64,000 nt of DNA, taken from Polytrichum commune. Taxonomy: Eukaryota; Streptophyta; Polytrichopsida; Polytrichales; Polytrichaceae. The notes beneath the pieces were generated by a model, which saw only the letters and a program-made list of their open reading frames with translations, made no database searches and had not been told where the DNA came from. The position numbers and the translations under genes were made by a program. Numbering within the stretch: position 1 is the first letter of the stretch; each line of letters opens with the position of its first letter. Location of the stretch: NCBI GenBank assembly GCA_950295325.1, contig OX485806.1:54061169-54125168 (forward strand), written 5' to 3'. Below, piece after piece: positions 11,237 through 22,553 of this stretch.

Positions 11237-13706
11237 TCCTCCTTTATGCACCGCCAATGGAACCTCCATGACATCATTCTATGGCGGTTTTTTCTTTCTC
11301 CTCTATGGCCAGCAATAGGACTATCACATTCTTCTTTGAAAACCACTAGCCCCAACTTGCCTTGTAGTACATACACCCAACTTTGCTTACACTTGAACAA
11401 TCCGTCCACCAACTTAACCTCTTTGAGCACCTTGCTCTTGTGAAGCTCACCTAAAAGCTTTTGTGCTTCAGGGTACTTAATTTACCCCTCCTATATCTTG
11501 CATCACAAGTTTCCCTCGCCGGCACACATTAGCCACAAGGTTTGGATGGTTTTCATTGCTTGGAACTCTTACCATCTACTTAGCACATCCGGCACCACAT
11601 TTCCACGGTCCGGTTTGTGGATCAAATCCACCTTCATAAGTGCCAAACTATCATGCCACCACAATGACTTGGCGCTCACTGGCGCTTGTATGTCAAAATA
11701 CTTTTAGGACACATTGTCCGTGTAGACCTTTGCTTTGTGCGACCCCAAATAGTGTTGTCACATCTTCAAGCAATGCACTACAGCAAAGAAGTTCTTTGTG
11801 ACGAGTTGGTTGTCTTCTTTGACAACCATCGAGCTTCATGCTCCCACATGCAATGGCCATCCATCTTACATCAACAATCCACCAATAACAAAGTCATTCA
11901 ACCCCGTATGCACCTCAAAAGGTTTGTCAAACTCTGTGAACTTGAGCACGGGCGACGAAGAGAACTTGCTCTTAAGTTCCTCAAAGACCTGGTGGCAAGG
12001 CTCATCCCACTCTTGGGATAGCCATTTCTTGCACAAGCCGGACAAGGCTTGACAACCATTGAGCTTAATACTCTCATATTCAATGGTCATTCATCTTGGA
12101 TCAACATCCGCCAATGGAAAAGTCCTCCGCTTCCATGTGCACCTCAAAATGCTTGTGAGAACCCGGGAACTTGACTACATCTTGTGAAGAGAACTTGCTT
12201 TTGAACTTCCCAAAGGCTTGGTGACAAGGCTCATCCCACTCTTGGGATAATCATTTTCCTTTAACAAGTTGAGGATGATCCTAGCAAGATTAGAAAAATC
12301 TCGAATGAAGTGGTGGTAGTAGTTGGCTAGGCCAACCTATGACCTAAGCCTTTTTTGAGTCAAGAGCGAATTCTCCTCTTGGATTGCCTTAACATTCTTC
12401 ATGTTCGTCCACCAATTTCATTTGTCACCACATACCTCAAGAACTCAATTTCTCGTTGAGCAAAGTTGTTTTGCACTCCTTGACGGTAACATTTTGAGCC
12501 ACAAATTGGTGAATACATTTTTGTATTTCACCAACATCCCACAAATGTGGTTTGGGGGAGGCCCATCTTTCCTAGCCTCCCCATGAGTTTCATTGGAGTT
12601 GCTCCAATTAAACCAAGACCATTATGTTTACCATTTTTTATTTGGTCCATTAAGACCAAATTCAATTTGGATCCTCCTAACATAGGAGTCCTTGTCAATT
12701 TGAAGTTCAATTTTTTACCATCATGGCACATCGCAACGCATCTGCAAGCACACCGGCTTGCGCCTCACATCTACCACGTGAGTTTCAAAGAAGGTGTCAT
12801 CCAAAATAAGGGCACCTCATCCATTTCACATAATGTGAAATCTCCACAAATATCTAATGTCTCACATCATAAGGTCAAAGGCATGGCCACTACCTTTATT
12901 TTATGCGGTTCACCCTTTCAAAATGGCACATTGATGGGTTTGCCCACTCTACGCGTCGGCAAGCCCCAACATATTGGGCTCAAGAGGAGTGCGTTGCCTC
13001 TTTATCCACCCATGAGACATTTCTATCATTCATTTGAGCCTCAAGGTATAGAATACTTGGCCTTGGCTTAAGGCTATTAGCCTTGGCCACAAAGCCAACT
13101 TTTAAGATTCCGTGAGTGGCACAAATATGATCTAGTTTGGTACCACCAAGCCACCTTCTCACATTCCGTCCGCGGCACGAGCATGATTTGCCTTGGTATA
13201 ATGGGCCAAACTATTTGCGTTCATTTCCTTGGGACCTCTTTCGGCTAAATCCACTTTGTGGTGATGCGCCGTCCAAGTTGTTTTCGGGATCATCGGCTTC
13301 AATGCTTTTCAAATCTTAAAGATCCCTGATACGTCCTCAAGAAGCTTTGGGGACTTGAACATGATATTCACCACCCGCTTTTGAAACCCACCTAAAATGA
13401 TGCATTTCTTCGAAAACTCGTCCATCTAAGATGTACGATTCATTAGGGTGTGAAATTCGCGCATTTACACCTTAAGAGACCCCACGTGCCTCATTTGCAT
13501 CAAGTTCATTTCAACATCCCCACCTTCTAAGCATCTTGTATTGGAATTTCAATCCAACATTAATACCCTCCAAGGTTTTAGGCGGATTCGGTATTCTAGG
13601 CCCCAAATATTTTTTGAGGTTTGCAAGAGCCCTTTCAAAGGAATCCTCCATTTTCCTTACAGAATCCACCCTCCTGCCCATCATTATCATTAAAATCAAT
13701 ACCACG
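11237..13706 (-). pseudogene. Defective chromovirus internal region, copy 1
   Basis: Minus-strand relative of the intact chromovirus with many stops and frame changes. Reading from 13706 downward: a degenerate primer site, gag remnant (about 13714-13511, with E-G-I-N-V-G-L-K-F-Q), zinc-knuckle and protease-region remnants (about 13160-12730), the spacer before RT, then a jump to the C-terminal part of RT, a duplicated RT/RNase H segment, and the integrase zinc-binding region (about 11430-11237). The RT core including the Y-I-D-D motif is missing: the sequence passes from the region matching 24770 in the intact copy directly to that matching 25375 (junction at about 12465-12490). The integrase core and chromodomain are absent at the left end. 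It could not encode RT or integrase. Confidence 0.85.
11821..12280 (-). repeat. Tandem duplication inside RT/RNase H (2 units)
   Basis: Two units of about 230 bp starting at GACAACCATC (11821) and GACAACCATT (12051). Each corresponds to the single segment at about 24341-24570 of the intact element, spanning the end of RT and the start of RNase H. Same unit and junction as in copy 2. Confidence 0.85.
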
Positions 13707-14679
13707 TGTCGCAACCCTTGCTATCCCCATTAACAATATTGCTCATTTTCATTTCTAGCAAAGGTTACGAGCGTTAATCCTTTGCATTCCGCCATGCTAA
13801 TCGTTAGCTCCTCTTACCCCGGACCTTATAGTTCATAGGAGGGAACCAACCTTCCTACTTTGTTTTCGTGACTCACCCCTTAATTGGTAACCAATCCTTA
13901 GATGTGGACTTCCATCCATGGAAATCCAATCTTATGTTGATCATCGCATTGCCGGAGCAACACTACAACAACCCGAACCATACTAAGCAACTATGGCCTC
14001 ACAATGGGCCAAAGCCCATGGAGGCCTTGCCGTTCGGCCTCGGGTGGGTGAGGCCACACCACCTCACCCATATAAGCCTCTAGGACTCTACGCGGGGCCC
14101 CTACCCCACCGTCAACCAACCTCTTGTCTCTCTACCAAGAGTTGGGGCCAAGTGGACATTTTCCTTTAGCTGCTGGGCCTAGAACCCCCCCAGCAGCTTT
14201 AGACCATCATAACTTCCTTGTATGATGTCTGATCATAACAACCAACCACTCCATCTTCATCTACGCTTCACGTAGATGCCCATGGACTCCTCACTTGCCC
14301 CATTCGGACAAGTATTGAGGACGTTATGCCTGTTTGAACCTTGGCAGTCCCGGGAATCACTCCCAGGCACTGCTGTACCAGGGCGTTGTCCCGGGACAGC
14401 GCCCCACTCAAATGGCCATAACTCCTAGCTCACACCTCCGATTAAGGTGTTCTTGAGCATTCTAGAATCACCACGCCATGAGCTACGCATAGCTTATGGC
14501 CTTACCCTTGTGCATCCTAGTCTCCGTGGGTGGGAGGCGTTCCCAACGCCCGGGGCCCTCACCCACACTAGGATCACTTGGGCCCTCTCACCAACGACGC
14601 CACAAGTCCCGGGTGTCACTTCGGGGTCCCCCTTGTGCCCATGGTGTTTCGGGCACTCCTCATGGAGAGGTGCGCGACA
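13707..14679 (-). repeat. Chromovirus LTR of defective copy 1
   Basis: 973 bp from TGTCGCAACCC to TGCGCGACA, clearly related to the 941-bp LTR but more diverged. It is the 5' LTR of the minus-strand internal region at 11237-13706. Immediately after it, at 14680, the sequence enters integrase-region DNA of a second defective copy with no spacer. Confidence 0.88.
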
Positions 14680-15130
14680 CATACACCCAACTTTGTTTGC
14701 ACTTGAACAATCCGTCCACCAACTTAACCTCTTTGAGCACCTTGCTCTTACGAAGCTCACCTAAAAGTTTTTGTGCTTTGGGGTAGTTAATTTACCCCTC
14801 CCGTATCTTGCATCACAAGTTTCCTTCGCCGACACACATTAGCCACAAGGTTTGGATGGTTCTCATTGCTTGGAACTCTTCCGGTCTACTTCGTGCATCC
14901 GGCACCACATTTCCACGGTCCGGTTTGTGGATCAAATCCACCTTCATAAGCGCCAAACTATCATGCCACCGCAATGACTTGGCGCTCACTTGCGCTTGAA
15001 TGTCAAAATTCTTTTAGGACACATTGTCCATATAGACCTTTGTTTTGTGCGACCCCAAATAGTGTCGCCACATCTTCAAGCAATGCACTACAGCAAAGAA
15101 GTTCTTTGTCATGAGTTCGTTGTCTTCTTT

Positions 15131-16043
15131 GACAACCATCGAGCTTCATGCTCCCATATGCAATGGCCCTCCAATTACACATAATCCACCATTGGAAAAG
15201 TCACTCACCCCCGTATGCACCTCAAAAGGTTTGTCAAGCTTCGCGAACTTGAGCACGGGCGTCTAAGAACACTTGCTCTCAAGCTCCCCAAAGACTTGGT
15301 GGCAAGGCTCATCCCACTTTTGGGATAGCCATTTCTTCCACAAGTCGGATAAGGTCGGATAACCATCAAGCTTAACGCTCTCATATGCAATGGCCATCCA
15401 TCTTACGTTAACCATCCGCCAATGGCAAAGTCACTCGCCCCCCCCCCCCGTATGCACCTCAAAAGGTTTGTCAAACTCCGCGAACTTGAACACGTGTGGC
15501 AAAGACAACTTTATATTAAGCTCCCCAAAGACTTTGGGGCAAGGCTCATCCCACTCTTAAGATAGCCATTTCTTTCACAAGGTTTGACAACCTTTAAGCT
15601 TAATGCTCCTATATGCAATGGGCATCCATCTTGGATCAACATCCGCCAATGGTAAAGTTACTCGCCCCCGTATGCACCTCAAAACGTTTGTCAAATTTCG
15701 CAAACTTGAGCACGGGCGGTGAAGAAAACTTGGTCTTAAGCTCCTTAAAGACTTGGTGGCAAGGCTCATCCCACTTTTGGGATAGCCATTTTTTGCATAA
15801 GTTGGACAAGGTCGGACAACCATCGAGCTTCATGCTCTTATATGCAATGGCCATCCATTTTGCCTCAACATCCGCCAATGCTAAAGTCACTCGCCCCCGT
15901 ATGCACCTCAAAAGGTTTGTCAAAGTCCGCGAACTTAAGCACGGGCGGCAAAGAGAACTTGTTTTTGAGCCCCCCAAAGGCTTGGTGACAAGGCTCATCC
16001 CACTTTTGGGATAGCCATTTTCCTCAATAAGTTGAATAAGGTC
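15131..16043 (-). repeat. Tandem array inside RT/RNase H (4 units)
   Basis: Four units of 227-229 bp beginning at 15131, 15358, 15586 and 15815, each opening with GA(C/T)AACC and containing AAGGCTCATCCCACT. The unit equals the duplicated segment in copy 1. Units differ from each other by scattered changes; the second contains a C-run at about 15441-15450. Confidence 0.88.
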
Positions 16044-17031
16044 CTAGCAACCTTAGAAAACTCTCGAATGAAGTTGTGGTACTAATTGGCTAGGCCAACA
16101 AATGACCTAAGCCCTTTTTGAATTAAGGGCCAATTCTCCTTTTGGATTGCCTTGACATTCTTCATGTTCGTCCACCAACTTCATTTGTCATCACATACCT
16201 CAAGAACTCAATCTCTCATTGAGCAAAGTTATTTTTCACTCCTTGGCGGTAATTTTTTTGGGCAACACATTGGTGAATACATCCTTGTATCTCACCAACA
16301 TCACACCAATGTTCTTTTGGGGGAGGCCCATCTTTCCTAGCCTCCCCATACGTTCCTTGGAGTTACTCCAATTGAACCACGACCATTATGTTTTTTTTTT
16401 TTTCCATTCGGTCCATTAAGACCAAATTCAACTTAGATCCTCCTACCATAGGAGTCATTGTTAATTTGAACTTCAATTCTTTGCCATTATGACACATCAT
16501 AATGCACCGCAAGCACACCGGCTTGCACCTCACATCTATCATGTGAGTTTCAAAGAAGGCGGCCTTCACAATGACATGCATTTCATCTATTTCACATGGT
16601 GTGAAATTTTGACAAAAATCCAATGTCCCACGTTGAAAGGTTACATGCATCGCGGCCTCCTTTGTCTCATGCGGATCGCCCTTTCCAAACTGCACCTTGG
16701 TGGGCTTGCCCGCTCTACCAATCGGCAAGCCCCAACTCCCTTATGAGTCTTGGGCTCAAGAAGAAGTGGTAGCCTCTTTATCAATACATGAGACATTTCT
16801 CCCATTCATTTGAGCCTCAAGGTACAAAAGACTTGGCCTCGGCTTAAGGCTACTAGCCTTGGCCACAATGCCATCGTCTTACATTCGGTCCACGGCACAA
16901 GTATTATTTGGCGTGGTACCTATCTCCCCTCAACGTCCATTGTTGTAAGGCACCGCCAAATTTCTTATTGGGGTCATCGGCCTTAATGCTCATGGCAATT
17001 GTGATAATCCCCGCCACAACCTCAATAAACA

Positions 17032-17441
17032 CACGGGGAGGTCATTTCATTGTCAAGTTGACACCACGTGCGGACAAAGTTTGCTACCCCTATATTACAT
17101 GCCATATATAATTTTAAAATTTATGATAGTTTTTCTACATATACATAACCATTGATAGTATCTTTTCTATAATTTTTTGAAATTTTTAGTCATATTTAAT
17201 TTTTTAAGTAATTGTTTTAGTTCGATTTTGTGTCATTCTAGTTAGAAATGGTATGTTTTATGAAAAAAACAAATCATCAAATTTAGATACCAGTTTTGAC
17301 TATGTCATAGGTACTGTGTTTATCTACTCATGAAAAAATTTTGATAAAATTTTGACCCATTTTGGTGGTGCAACTTACCAAAAGAAGATTTTTTTTGGTC
17401 GCACGTGGTGTTCAACTTGACAATGGAGTGATCTACCCGTG
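17032..17441. mobile_element. Short TIR element (MITE-like), 8-bp target duplication
   Basis: 410 bp flanked by the perfect 8-base duplication AATAAACA (17024-17031 and 17442-17449). Termini form about 44-bp inverted repeats: CACGGGGAGGTCATTTCATT... on the left, and the complement of ...TGGAGTGATCTACCCGTG on the right. The outer 15 bases match the termini of the elements at 29440, 31633 and 61110, but the inner arm differs, so it is a second subfamily. AT-rich interior with no open frame. It interrupts the gag remnant of defective copy 2. Confidence 0.88.
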
Positions 17442-17935
17442 AATAAACATTGGAAATTGAACTTGGTATTCACCACCCGCTTTTGAAACCTGCCTAAAAC
17501 GATGCATTTCTTAGAAAGCTCGTTCATCTAAGATGTACAATTCATTTGGGTGTGAAATTCGCGCATATACGCCTTAAGAGGCCCGGACGCCTCATTTCCA
17601 CCAAATTCATTCCAACATCAATACCTTCCAAGCATTTTAAATTGGAATTTCAATCCAACATTAATGCCCTCCAAGGTTTTGGGTGCATTCGGTATTCTAG
17701 GCCCCAAATGCTTTTTGAGGCGTGCGGGAGCCCTTTCAAAGGACTCCACCATTTTCCTTACCGAATCCACCATCATGCCCACCATTGTCATTAGAACCAA
17801 TGGTATGGTCAAATTCCATTTACACATGATCTTTGTTCCAATTTGAGCCTCACAACCTTTTGGAAACCCCGGGTCACCATCACAACCCGCTTATTTGATA
17901 GCCATGCTTCCCTCAAAGTGCTAGCTCAAAAATTG

Positions 17936-17954
17936 CAAACCTGCTCTGATACCA
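17936..17954 (-). other. Primer-binding site of defective copy 2
   Basis: On the minus strand TGGTATCAGAGCAGG, a good match to the initiator-Met tRNA 3' end, two bases from the LTR start at 17957. Confidence 0.8.
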
Positions 17955-17956
17955 AG

Positions 17957-18659
17957 TGTCGCAACCTTTGCTAGAAACGAAAATTGGCAAGATTATTAAG
18001 GGACCTAGCAAGGGTTGCGACAATGAAGGCCATGATGTTCGGCCTCAGGTGAGTGAGGCCACACCACCTCACCCATATAAACCTCTAGGAATCTACGCGG
18101 GATGCCTACCCCGCCGTCAAGAAAACCTCTTGTCTCTCTACCAAGAGTTGGGGCCAAGTAGACATTTTCCCTTAGCCGTTGGGCCTAGTATCCCTTAGCA
18201 GCTTCAGACCATCATAACTTCCTTGTATGATGTCTGATGCTAATAAGCAACCACTCCATCTTCATTTGCGCTTCATGTAGATGCCGATGATTTCCTCCCA
18301 TGCCCCATTCAGGCAAGTATTGAGGAAGTTATGCCTATTTGAACCTTGGCAGTCCCGGGAATCACTCCCAGGCACTGCTGTACCAGGGCGTTGTCCCGGG
18401 ACAGCGCCCCACTCAAATTGTCATAATTCCTAGTTCACACCTCCGATTGAGGTGTTCTTGAGCATTCTAGAATCTACACACCATAAGATATGCATAGCTT
18501 TTGGCCTTACCCTCGTGCCTTTTAGTGTCCGTGGGTGGGAGGCGTTCCCAACGCCCGAGGCCCTCACCCACATTAGGATCACGTGGGCCCTCTCACCAAC
18601 GGCGCCACAAGTCCCGGGTGTCACTCCTAGGTCCCCCTTGTGCCCATGGTGTTTCGGGA
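17957..18659 (-). repeat. Truncated chromovirus LTR of defective copy 2, with fold-back end
   Basis: Starts TGTCGCAACC at 17957, but at 18005-18022 the same terminus appears inverted (CTAGCAAGGGTTGCGACA), making a 66-bp fold-back; LTR sequence then resumes further in. It ends at about 18659 after GTGTTTCGGGAC, lacking the last ~40 bases of the LTR. Confidence 0.8.
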
Positions 18660-20313
18660 CCTTCAAGGTTAACTCATAGTTGAACACTTCACATGGGCGG
18701 CCCACAAGTTTGACCTTGGTTCTACATGTACATTTGTACATAAAATCATACACAACCCAAAATAATCTTAAATCCAATCCAATCCAATCCAACCCAATGT
18801 ACACTATAAGGTAGTCGACTTTCCCACATTCATTGCAATCCTCTTGAGGTACATAATTTCTAGTTGTTTGTGACTCCCACGGCTACCTTCTGGGGATGTG
18901 CTTGGTAATCACTATCGTTGGGAGTTTCACCTTCATTTGATTCATCATCCATGTTCACATTATCGTCAGTTCGAGAATCGCATTATGACCATTATTTGTT
19001 GCACCCCCAAGTTGATTGGGCCAGTAGCAACAATTGGGTTTCAATTGGTCTGGATTTCATTGCATTCATAATATCATTTGTTGATGGACAAATAACTATG
19101 CCCTTGGTTTTTTCCATGCTCCCACTTCCTTTTGGCATTTTAGTTTTGGCTTTCTAGTGGTGCGATCAAAGTTTGTCAAAACAATAATAAAGGATGGTAA
19201 AGCCAGGGTGGGTGAAAGGATGTGCATGTTGATCATGGCACTAACCAACCGAACACCCATGTGGGGTGTTGTTGGGGCATGTTGTGCAATGTGTTAGGCC
19301 AAGGTAACCTTCAAGTCGGATTTTGTCGTTCAACCACCTACTAAATGCGACGGTCTACCTTACTATGGATTTGGGTGTACCACAATATTGAGCATGCCCT
19401 CACCATGCGAAATGGAAATAGTTGGTGTAGCTTCTAATGATTGTTGACAGACCGTTGGTAACATAGGAAGAAGGACATCACCGGGTGATGGATGAACATG
19501 AAAAACAAATGGTTGGATTTCATCCACATCCATTTCATCCAACAACAATAAGGAATAAGGCTACAATGCTAGTCCAAAGAGCAATTTCATTTTTAATCCT
19601 ATTGATATCCAATAAGTTATGGGCCCACCATGCAAGTGAAATCCCTAGAGATATGATTGCTTTAAGGTTACAGAGTGGATCTTGAGGGGTTGGCACTTTG
19701 GAACTTCGGAGTATTGGAGGTGTCCAAGGGTTCATTTGTTTTTTTGTTACTTCTTGAATGTATGTTTGATGCAAGAGCATGTGATTTGAGTTTCTTGAAT
19801 GTTGAGAGGCATGTTTGAAAGGTTTGGAGGTGTTTAGATTTCAAAGCATTTGATTTGAGTGTTTTGAGCGTTCAAGGGTTTATTTGAGAGCTTTAAAGGT
19901 TTTTATACTCCAATAACACATGATTCGAGAGGATTGTATGTTGAGAAGTTTCTTTGAGAGTGTAAGGCACATTTGAGATGAAAGAGATCTAATTTGAATG
20001 ATTTGAGTGTCTCAAAAACTCTCTTCAAGTGAAGAAGATCTAATTTGAGGTGTTGGAGGTGAAAGATATTTTATTTGAATGATTTGAGTGTCTTAAGATC
20101 TTTTTTTAAGAGTACAAGATCTAAGTTAAGGTGTAAAAAATCTAACATTTTAGAAACCAAAAGACCCATTTGAAAGCATATGGGCATGTTTCCACTACAT
20201 TGAGGTGCAAACACATATTTTGAGTGTAAAACATTATAGTTTAGGTTGGGTTGGGTTGATTGTAGGCCAAGAAAGATTAATTTGAATGGTTTGAGAGCAC
20301 ATCCAAACATTCT
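18660..20313. other. Unassigned sequence between chromovirus LTR and copia gag
   Basis: No recognised protein. 18760-18800 has a short CCAAT-rich microrepeat. 19760-20290 is a loose minisatellite-like run of TTTGAGTG/TTTGAGAG variants. AATAAGGCTACAATGCTAG (19555-19573) recurs at 40086-40104, downstream of the copia pol end, so part of this stretch may be copia terminal sequence. A 61-codon minus frame at 19363-19548 has no recognisable motif. Confidence 0.4.
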
Positions 20314-20784
20314 ATGACATCATTCGCATGCGATGCCAATGGAATCGTTAACAAGTTTAATGGAGGGAATTTCAACATTTCAAAGTTCAAAATCAAAATG
20401 TTATTGGCAGCCATGGATCTTTGGAACATTGTGGACGGATCCAAAGATACTACACCTTCCATTGCAAATCCTAAAGTATTGAAAGACTACCAATGATACA
20501 TAAAAAATGCCATGGTCATTATCGACTGCAACCTGGCGGACAAACAACTTGAGCACATAAAGTGTTACAAAAAACCTAAAGAGGCGTGAAAAATCCTTTG
20601 CAACATTCATTAAATAATTTTTTTTTCCAACATCCTCTTCATTCGCCGCAATATTTTTACATGCAAGATGCAAGAGAGCAACAACTTATTGAACCAATCA
20701 ACTAGGTCAAGATATCTGTAGATTAATTTGCTTGTTTGGAGGTACCCGTAAAAACTAAAACATTGTCATAACTTTGTTTGAAAG
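20314..20784 (+). pseudogene. Ty1/copia gag, N-terminal part
   Basis: Starts at ATG 20314 with a copia Gag-like N-terminus (F-N-G-G-N-F...M-L-L-A-A-M-D-L-W), followed by an in-frame stop at about 20494 and further decayed gag in shifted frames. Interrupted at 20784/20785 by the chromovirus. The target duplication GAAAG lies at 20780-20784 and 28186-28190, and gag resumes at 28191 with L-P-T-L-D-K-Y. Confidence 0.75.
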
Positions 20785-21725
20785 TGTCGCGACCCTTGCT
20801 AGTTTTTCTCCACTTAGCTCAATCGCTTCCCAACTCTAGCAAGTGTCCCGAGCGCTAACCTGCACATCCCACGCACATGCATGGTTAGCTCCCAAAACCG
20901 CGGACCTTCAATCCCATATTTGGTCACCAAACCCTCCTACACATGCATTCGGGACTCTTTCCCCTTAGTAGGTAACCCATCGCTAAGGTGGACTTCCATC
21001 CATGGAAGTCCACTCCCTACTTGGTCATAGTGTTGCTAGGACAACACTACAACCACCCGGAGCACATTGCCAAGTATGCTCCGGGGGGGGTCGGTCGGCA
21101 AAGCCGCCTCACCCATATAAGCCTCTAGGACTTTTGGCGGGGCCCCTCCCCCACCGTCAACATCCCTTTTGTCTCTCTACCAAGAGTTGGGGCCAAGTAG
21201 ACATTTTCCCTTAGCCGCTGGGTCTAGAAGCCTCCCTGCAGCTTCAGACCTTCATAACTTCCACGTGCGGTCTCTGAATCTAACAACCAACCACTCTATC
21301 GTCATCTACATTTCACGTAGATCCCTATGGACACCTCACTTGCCCTATTCGGGCAAGTATTGAGGAAGTTATGCCTGTTTAAACCTTTGCAGTCCCGGGA
21401 GCCACTCCCAGGCCCCTGCTGTTCCAGGGCGCTGTCCCGGGACAGCATCCCACTCAAAGTGCCATATCTCCTAGCTCACACCTCAGATTGAGGTGTTCTT
21501 TAGCATTCTAGAATCGGGACGCCATAAGCTACTCATAGCTTATGGCTTTACCCTCATGACTCCTAGTCTTTGTGGGTGGGAGGCGTTCTAAACGCCCGGG
21601 GCCCTCACCCACCTTAGGATCACTTGGTCCCTCTCACCAATGGCGTCACAAGTCCCGGGTGTCACTCCGGGGTCCCCCTTGTGCCCATGGTGTTGCGGGC
21701 ACTCCTCATGGAGAGGTGCGCGACA
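20785..21725 (-). repeat. Chromovirus 3' LTR
   Basis: 941 bp, the downstream LTR in element orientation. No difference from 27245-28185 was seen. Confidence 0.97.
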
Positions 21726-21740
21726 CTCACCCCCACCAAA
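21726..21740 (-). other. Polypurine tract
   Basis: On the minus strand TTTGGTGGGGGTGAG directly abuts the 3' LTR, the position and composition expected of the plus-strand primer. Confidence 0.8.
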
Positions 21741-22553
21741 TGGAGTCGATGCCCTCATCGACTATACTTATAGTCGGGCACACCAATTCTCAAGTTGCCA
21801 TCCTCTCTTGGTGTGGCATTGTGTTTTCTTTAGGGCGCTACCCCCACAATGCATCTTCAAATTTGGCAAAGTCTCAAAGGTGTCGATCCTAGGTGGTCCG
21901 TTTAGGAAAACCCCGGACATCTTGTCCGAGGACCTAAACTACACTAGACTCACCTACTTTGAGACTTACTTGGGTGACCCTTCCTTTGGGGCCACCCAAG
22001 TTAGGCTCCACTAGCCTAACTCTATCATTTTGACACAACTAGGTTGGACCTCAACGCTTCTACTAAGTTGCCTCGGTTGCCACTCCGAGATGGCTTTCCT
22101 TTGTTAAGCCACGTCTCGATCGCACGGGGGTGATGCCAAGTCCCGCCCGACTTGGCTCCCACTTTGCTCTTTCGAGACATGGGTTCATGACGCCCATGCG
22201 CCAACTCGCATTGGCTCGTGGGTTGCACTTTTATGAGCACGCGCCATCACCTTGCCCCCGCCCGGACAAGACCATGGCTAAGAGGTTTTTGGTTTTATCC
22301 AAGACCCCTCTAAGCCATGGTCCCCATTACTCGGCCTACCCAACCTAGTTTAGCATATATATTCCTCCCTCTTCCACTAACCAAGCACAAGTACAAGACT
22401 AGGACCTCATCTTATACTTTTCTCTTTGCACCACTAAAGTTGAACTTTATTGCCTTAAGCGAAAATGAACAAGTACATAATGTGGAGGACATTGCCTCCA
22501 AGTTAAGGGTGCTACTAACATCTCTCCCCCACTAAAGGAGATTGATGTCCTCA
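21741..22553 (-). other. Chromovirus 3' non-coding region
   Basis: About 810 bp between the gag-pol stop and the polypurine tract. A 71-codon minus frame (22240-22025) and some plus frames exist, but none shows a recognisable domain. It may hold regulatory sequence or a decayed extra gene. Confidence 0.5.

Larger units (their letters stand above)
14680..17956 (-). pseudogene. Defective chromovirus internal region, copy 2 (interrupted)
   Basis: Second degraded minus-strand relative. From 17956 downward: primer site, gag (about 17903-17460, start codon complement at about 17903), a TIR insertion at 17032-17441 inside gag, zinc-knuckle and protease-region remnants (about 16930-16490), spacer, then the same jump over the RT core as copy 1 (junction about 16225-16260), four tandem RT/RNase H units, and the integrase zinc-binding region down to 14680. 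The RT active site and integrase core are missing. Sharing both the RT deletion and the duplicated segment with copy 1 indicates a common defective ancestor and not independent decay. Confidence 0.86.
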
